Of a stretch of DNA of 64,000 nucleotides, positions 63,901-64,000 are shown piece after piece. The translations under genes and the position numbers were made by a program. How positions within the stretch are numbered: position 1 is the first letter of the stretch; each line of letters begins with the position of its first letter. Source of the DNA: Pratylenchus scribneri (lineage: Eukaryota; Nematoda; Chromadorea; Rhabditida; Pratylenchidae); NCBI GenBank assembly GCA_030063045.1, contig JAQSEB010000007.1, positions 1,901,491 through 1,965,490 on the forward strand. The letters are read 5' to 3'. A model generated the notes under the pieces. That model saw nothing but the letters and a program-made list of their open reading frames with translations. It made no database searches and had not been told where the DNA came from.

Positions 63901-64000
63901 CAGACAGCGCCAGGATGTCCGCCTATCGCCAGGGTATCCGCATAGAGCTTAGGTATGGGCTAGGGTCTAGGGTTAGGGCTAGGGGTTAGGGTTAGGTAGG

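Larger units (their letters stand above)
41445..64000 (+). repeat. 686-bp satellite array with telomere-like G-rich tracts
   Basis: A tandem array fills the window to its end. From about 42744 the units are 686 bp long, measured from the GGCCTCGCCGGAGGCG block at 42846, 43532 and 44218, and look identical by eye. About 31 such units are present. Two earlier copies (about 41453 and 42065) are shorter and diverged. Each unit holds long A-rich tracts, a G-rich tract of TAGGG/TTAGGG-like steps (e.g. 42691-42747), a perfect-stem hairpin (42903-42929), and a pair of CGCCAGG-type direct repeats (e.g. 42643-42677). No open frame above background occurs in it. A real centromeric, subtelomeric or telomeric role is inference. 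Confidence 0.95.

Noticed and set aside
41445..64000. CRISPR-like or rDNA array
   Set aside because: Units are 686 bp with no short repeat/spacer alternation, and no rRNA sequence is visible.
41445..64000. Canonical telomere
   Set aside because: TTAGGC or TTAGGG is never repeated purely in tandem; only short degenerate G-rich tracts embedded in a long unit are present.

Overview
The window is eukaryotic and almost certainly nematode. It is very A+T-rich, and its genes are cut by many short GT...AG introns (mostly 35-60 bp) with nematode-style T-rich TTTCAG/TTTTAG acceptors. Several same-strand gene pairs lie only 150-370 bp apart, as in nematode operons. The gene set (UNC-115/abLIM, KAP-1, COGC-5, MTM-1, a mitochondrial EF-Tu with a C-terminal tail) fits a nematode. 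The base composition and odd satellite would suit a tylenchid such as a root-knot nematode, but that last step is inference.

Layout. 1-4.1 kb: a large foldback element (667-2826) and a 691-bp hAT-like MITE (3315-4005) just upstream of a C/EBP-type bZIP gene (4083-5394). 6.6-9.3 kb: unc-115/abLIM (+). 9.9-11.9 kb: type I inositol-polyphosphate 5-phosphatase (-). 12.4-18.3 kb, all +: prmt-1, cytosolic malate dehydrogenase, and NOP16, whose last coding exon carries a 1,062-bp inverted-repeat element. 18.5-19.1 kb: another foldback. 19.2-21.7 kb (-): CLCC1-like channel and cap-binding protein CBP20. 22.5-32.2 kb (+): myotubularin, mitochondrial EF-Tu and COG5. 32.3-37.7 kb (-): KAP3 and Integrator subunit 11. 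37.7-41.3 kb: a G-rich foldback and a divergent pair of small paralogous coiled-coil genes. About 41.45 kb to the window end: a tandem array of a 686-bp satellite, about 31 near-identical copies plus two diverged edge copies.

How the genes fit together. The genes are mostly housekeeping: arginine methylation, malate/NADH shuttle, ribosome biogenesis, cap binding, phosphoinositide turnover, mitochondrial translation, Golgi tethering, kinesin-2 transport and snRNA 3'-end processing. Close same-strand spacing suggests four operon-like groups: mdh-1/NOP16, CBP20/CLCC1, mtm-1/EF-Tu/cogc-5 and INTS11/KAP3.

Most unusual content. (i) Five sequence-unrelated inverted-repeat elements are each bounded by an 8-bp direct repeat. 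(ii) Two of the window's insertions behave like intron-making elements (introners): the NOP16 insertion, which a GT-AG splice could remove in frame, and a 165-bp EF-Tu intron flanked by 10-bp direct repeats. (iii) EF-Tu has a 51-nt segment with a good GT donor but no AG acceptor. (iv) The 686-bp satellite carries a G-quadruplex-type, telomere-like tract and a perfect hairpin in each unit, with the G-rich strand pointing toward the right end.
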